Of a stretch of 64,000 nucleotides of DNA, positions 60,952 to 64,000 are shown one piece after another. The translations under genes and the position numbers were made by a program. Source of the DNA: CAYXDR01 sp046498185 (GTDB lineage: Bacteria; Desulfobacterota; DSM-4660; Desulfatiglandales; Desulfatiglandaceae); assembly GCA_046498185.1 (NCBI GenBank), contig JAWOBE010000179.1, forward strand, positions 66,528 to 130,527, read 5' to 3'. Position 1 is the first letter of the stretch. Each line of letters opens with the position of its first letter. The notes beneath the pieces are model-generated. The model saw only the letters and a list, made by a program, of their open reading frames with translations. It had not been told where the DNA came from and ran no database searches.

Positions 60952-62663
60952 CAGCTTCTGTTAGCCCCGTTCGTGAAAGACTTGGTTTGATCCTGAACTA
61001 CCTGGATCATGGCACTCTGTATTCTGCGGCCTCAGAAAAACAGGCCACACTTCGAACTCGTGCGTCCGAGCTTGTCACAGCGCTCGACCAAATGGAACGC
61101 ACATATCTCGCGGTAGGGTTGCTGGGAGGAACCGGTGTGGGTAAATCAACGATAATAAACGCACTCGCAGCCGAGAAAATATCTTCCCCAAGCCATCGTA
61201 GACCCCACACGGACAGGGTGATAATCTATCGCCATGAACTAGCCCCCGCACTCCACCTCTCCGCCGGCGGGATTCCTTTCGTTGAAATCATTCACAGTCG
61301 TGATTCCATCAGGCACATCCTGTTGTGTGATCTACCCGATTTCGACAGCATAGAAGAACATCACAGGGCTGCCGTGTCATCCTTTCTTCCGGAACTTGAT
61401 ATCGTCGTATGGATTACCACTCCCGAAAAATATGCGGACGCACGGTTTTATAGGTTCATTGATGAAGCCGCCCGCTCCCGTGACAATTTCTTGTTTGTTT
61501 TAAACAAGGTAGACGTTCTTTTTGAAGACATGAATCCCGCTGAAGGTTTCGAACGCTTGGCGAAGGTAGCTTCCGGGTTGACAGCTAATCTCTCAGGGCT
61601 GGGTATCACCGGACCTGCATTATACTTTTTATCGGCGCTGGAAGCCCTAAAAGGCGACTTTTCTGCATGGAATCAGTTCATGGCTTTTAAAAATCTGTTG
61701 TTTAAGCACCGCGATGCGAAAACTGTTGAAGCGATAAAGACCTCGAACATAGAAACAGAAACTTCCTCCCTGATGGCTACGTTGCAGGAAGAAACACGGG
61801 TCGTGAAGGCATCGGTCACCACGGTTCTAAAAGTCGCCGATGAACTCAAATCAGGTTCTCCATCCGCCTGTGCTCCTCCGAGATTATTGTCGGCGCCGGC
61901 ACTGAGCTCCGAGCTCCACCGTCGTTTAACCGCAGGCAACCATGACCATAATGCTCTAACAGGACCAGGCTATCTTGTGTGGCTCGCGGCCGGATACATT
62001 AAAAAGGCTCTGCACGGTTCGGAACATAGCCCGCCTCTACCCGAGCCCGAGGAAACCATAACCGCCTTCCACAGCTGCATGGAGTGGTCCAGCAACAGGC
62101 TTAGTCGCGAAATGATGAAAAAAAACATACCCGAGGCCCTCAGAAAACGCTTCACCGCAATTTTGACGGAAGACAACCGGGTCAGGCTCTTCAGAAACCG
62201 GATCAAAGAAATCACCTCGGTAACGGTCCAAACCGTGCAGCACCCCTCTTACAGGTTTTTCAGATTGCGACAGCACATATGTTACGGGCTGATAACGATC
62301 CTCCTGTTGATTGTACTCGGGGGCGAATCCGCCTGGCTGCATCTTGTCTCCGAACCGGGAATCACCGGAGTTTTCGAACTCGTCCTTTCCTTCACCAATA
62401 CCCTTTTCAGCGCGCAGGGTCTTGCGGCGCTTACAAGTTATGCGCTGGTGAACATTTTTTTCGGGTTCAGGTTTTTCAACCGGTATCAAAAATTCCTGGA
62501 CCGCCGTGCAAAGGACACCGCCAAAGAACTCGAAAACGCTCTTCTTTCCGGCTGGAATGCGGCGTTGGAAGAAACAGTAAAAGATCTCGAAAAAGAAACG
62601 GAACTTCTGCTTTCTTCGATCCCCGCTTTTTATGCTGAAACTCCTGCGGAGAATCATAGATGA
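60948..62663 (+). CDS. P-loop GTPase B of the pair, with two membrane segments
   Basis: 571-aa paralogue of the preceding protein. From the chosen start: G1 GGTGVGKST (60-68), G3 DLPDFDS (128-134), EKYAD (160-164), G4 NKVD (186-189). Two membrane segments near 443-463 (HICYGLITILLLIVL) and 486-509 (LVLSFTNTLFSAQGLAALTSYALVN) precede a charged helical tail. TTG at 60948 was chosen because GAGAGGA lies 7 nt upstream and the codon overlaps the upstream stop as TTGA; the ATG at 60921 has no SD. Tight coupling implies a heteromeric complex on the inner membrane. Confidence 0.86.
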   Translation: MTASVSPVRERLGLILNYLDHGTLYSAASEKQATLRTRASELVTALDQMERTYLAVGLLGGTGVGKSTIINALAAEKISSPSHRRPHTDRVIIYRHELAPALHLSAGGIPFVEIIHSRDSIRHILLCDLPDFDSIEEHHRAAVSSFLPELDIVVWITTPEKYADARFYRFIDEAARSRDNFLFVLNKVDVLFEDMNPAEGFERLAKVASGLTANLSGLGITGPALYFLSALEALKGDFSAWNQFMAFKNLLFKHRDAKTVEAIKTSNIETETSSLMATLQEETRVVKASVTTVLKVADELKSGSPSACAPPRLLSAPALSSELHRRLTAGNHDHNALTGPGYLVWLAAGYIKKALHGSEHSPPLPEPEETITAFHSCMEWSSNRLSREMMKKNIPEALRKRFTAILTEDNRVRLFRNRIKEITSVTVQTVQHPSYRFFRLRQHICYGLITILLLIVLGGESAWLHLVSEPGITGVFELVLSFTNTLFSAQGLAALTSYALVNIFFGFRFFNRYQKFLDRRAKDTAKELENALLSGWNAALEETVKDLEKETELLLSSIPAFYAETPAENHR

Positions 62664-62864
62664 ACGATATTGAACAAAAACAGATTGAAATCCTGTCTAA
62701 TGAACAAATATTTGCTTCTAATTTAAGCTAAAAAGTATTATATAAGTCTAAATATAAATATATGGAAAATAATTATCCCATTTATTTTTTCTATCCTATT
62801 TACCGGCGCCAGGAAGCCGAAAAGTTTTTTACATGAATAAGGAGAAAGGTGGCGGGGTTTACGT

Positions 62865-63389
62865 TCAGAGCCCCTGTGCTTTGTATTTTCGAGCTAGTTC
62901 CGCATACCCCTTGTGGGCTTCTTTTATCCACCATAACTGCTTCTCCGTCGGGGGGCCGACAATCCGGCCGGGGACACCGTACACAACTGATTTTTCGGGT
63001 ATCCTGACACCTTGACCGATCAAGCAACCGGCTCCTATTATGCAAAAATCCCCGATTTCCGCATCATGAAGCAGGGTTGCACTCATTGCCACCAGTACGC
63101 TGTCACCGATACTTCTGCAATTCACCATGGCTCCGTGACCGATAACGACCCTGTCCCCGATTGTCACATCTCCGATAAAAGTATACGGAGACCCGGAATG
63201 AATTACGCAGTTGTCTTCTATGGAAACGCGGCTTCCTATTCTGATGGATCCAAAATCAGCTCTGATGACCGCGCCGGGCCACACATTCGAATACTCGCCT
63301 ATCTCCACATCCCCTACGATGTAAGCCGCCTCACTGACGAAGGCTGATTCAGCGATTCGGGGCTCCTTGCCATCGAAGGCTCTTAACAT
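62865..63389 (-). CDS. Gamma-carbonic anhydrase-like hexapeptide protein, altered zinc site
   Basis: 174-aa left-handed beta-helix protein (YrdA/gamma-CA family) with regular hexapeptide repeats (IVGDVEIGEYSNVWPGAVIRAD, FIGDVTIGDRVVIGHG). Of the three zinc histidines, His64 (CVIHSG) and His85 (IGHGA) are present, but the one expected five residues after His85 is Asn90 (GHGAMVN). A carbonic anhydrase reaction is therefore doubtful; a structural or acyl-transferase-like role is possible. RBS AAAGGAG. Stands alone next to a truncated fadD gene. Confidence 0.88.
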   Translation of the reverse strand: MLRAFDGKEPRIAESAFVSEAAYIVGDVEIGEYSNVWPGAVIRADFGSIRIGSRVSIEDNCVIHSGSPYTFIGDVTIGDRVVIGHGAMVNCRSIGDSVLVAMSATLLHDAEIGDFCIIGAGCLIGQGVRIPEKSVVYGVPGRIVGPPTEKQLWWIKEAHKGYAELARKYKAQGL

Positions 63390-63551
63390 TAGGGATCTCC
63401 TTTCTTTTCCTTCGGAAAAGATTAACGCGGATAATTTCTGTCATCCAGTTGTTATCAATAGCAGAAATTACCTCCAGGGAGTACCTTAAACTTACTTTAT
63501 CCGGTTTTATTTCTTCAAATATGAATTAATGTTGTCATTCTCACGATCGTT

Positions 63552-64000
63552 TTAACGGATGGTGTATTCGGAGCGAGGAAGCCTGTAAAGTTGAGCTATA
63601 ATGTTCCCATAACGTTTTTCTATTGTAGCTTTCTTAACTTTCATGGTGGGGGTAACTTCTTCATCATCCTGAAAGAGCTCTTCCTCGAGAATGAAGAACT
63701 TTTTTATCTGCTCCACACGGGCCAGCTCTTTGTTTTTTTCCTGTACGATTTTCCACATTGTGTCAATGATATGCTCATTCCTAGTCAGGTCCCGAAAATC
63801 CGTATAAATAATCCTGTTATCTCTTGCATATCTTATCATCTCGTTTTCATCCAGGGTGAGAAGTGCGATCAGGTAGGGCTGACCCTCGCCGTAAACGATT
63901 GCCTGGCTGATGAATCTGTGAGTCTTAAGAATGTTTTCAATGTTTTGGGGTGCGACGTTTTTTCCTGCTGCAGTGATCATTATATATTTCTTGCGATCCA
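63552..64000 (-). CDS. Long-chain acyl-CoA synthetase, C-terminal part (cut by window end)
   Basis: C-terminal about 149 residues of an AMP-forming long-chain fatty-acid-CoA ligase: DRKKYIMITAAGKNVAPQNIEN, then FISQAIVYGEGQPYLIALLTLD and TPTMKVKKATIEKRYGNIIAQLYR. The frame stays open to base 64000, so the gene continues upstream off the window (minus strand). AAGKNVAP and MKVKK are the conserved C-terminal motifs of the FadD15-like branch. Confidence 0.92.
   Translation of the reverse strand, partial: DRKKYIMITAAGKNVAPQNIENILKTHRFISQAIVYGEGQPYLIALLTLDENEMIRYARDNRIIYTDFRDLTRNEHIIDTMWKIVQEKNKELARVEQIKKFFILEEELFQDDEEVTPTMKVKKATIEKRYGNIIAQLYRLPRSEYTIR

Overview
This 64 kb window is a chromosomal segment of a Gram-negative anaerobe, most likely a member of the Desulfobacterota (the former Deltaproteobacteria). 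That placement is an inference from gene content. There is an outer membrane (BamD, a YdbH/YdbL-type lipid-transport pair, PgpA). Anaerobic CoA-thioester chemistry is present (a 2-hydroxyacyl-CoA dehydratase-type protein with its ATP-driven activase, two acyl-CoA ligases, a thiolase). There are also HdrD/GlpC-type and GlcD-GlcF-type CCG iron-sulfur oxidoreductases, selenocysteine synthase, and a PAS-kinase/sigma-54 regulator pair. Coding density is high. I saw no insertion sequence, prophage, rRNA operon or CRISPR array.

Layout, left: a 5'-truncated PAS histidine kinase, a sigma-54 response regulator and an archaemetzincin run left to right (3-3207). They converge on a YdbL-like lipoprotein and a giant YdbH/AsmA-like protein (3224-6896, minus). 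A polar amino-acid ABC operon led by a 50-residue zinc-ribbon minigene follows (6920-9778, minus). Next come an MscS channel with a leaderless-looking promoter, an MBL hydrolase, a visibly GC-rich acyl-CoA ligase, and a minus-strand block (DUF554, CoA-binding protein, TatA, PurM) divergent from recG.

Middle: hom followed by an ApgM-family protein (candidate homoserine kinase), adk, tRNA-His and selA; then HU and a gmhA-unknown-fmdB-ispF-uvrB run. The catabolic block at 30.1-37.8 kb holds the FAD/FeS oxidase fusion, dehydratase-like protein, activase, ligase and thiolase, and ends at a strong terminator. A Na/Pi cotransporter leads a four-gene run. mtnA and ilvE sit together on the minus strand, followed by a secreted rhodanese and trxA/trxB/bamD.

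Right: a long minus-strand block (FeS protein, larC, pgpA, cinA, thpR, recA, alaS; 47.8-56.3 kb). It is followed by about 2 kb of repeat-rich, gene-poor DNA around a PflX-type radical SAM gene. Then come an unrecognised small gene and a tandem pair of paralogous, translationally coupled P-loop GTPases, the second with two membrane segments. The window ends with a gamma-carbonic-anhydrase-like protein missing a zinc ligand and a truncated long-chain acyl-CoA synthetase.

The items most worth a second look are the GTPase pair with its small upstream gene, the orphan dehydratase/activase pair, the 185-bp inverted-repeat element filled with hexanucleotide repeats, and the ApgM-like homoserine kinase candidate. 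Start codons were re-chosen where a Shine-Dalgarno sequence or the family N-terminus contradicted the longest reading frame.
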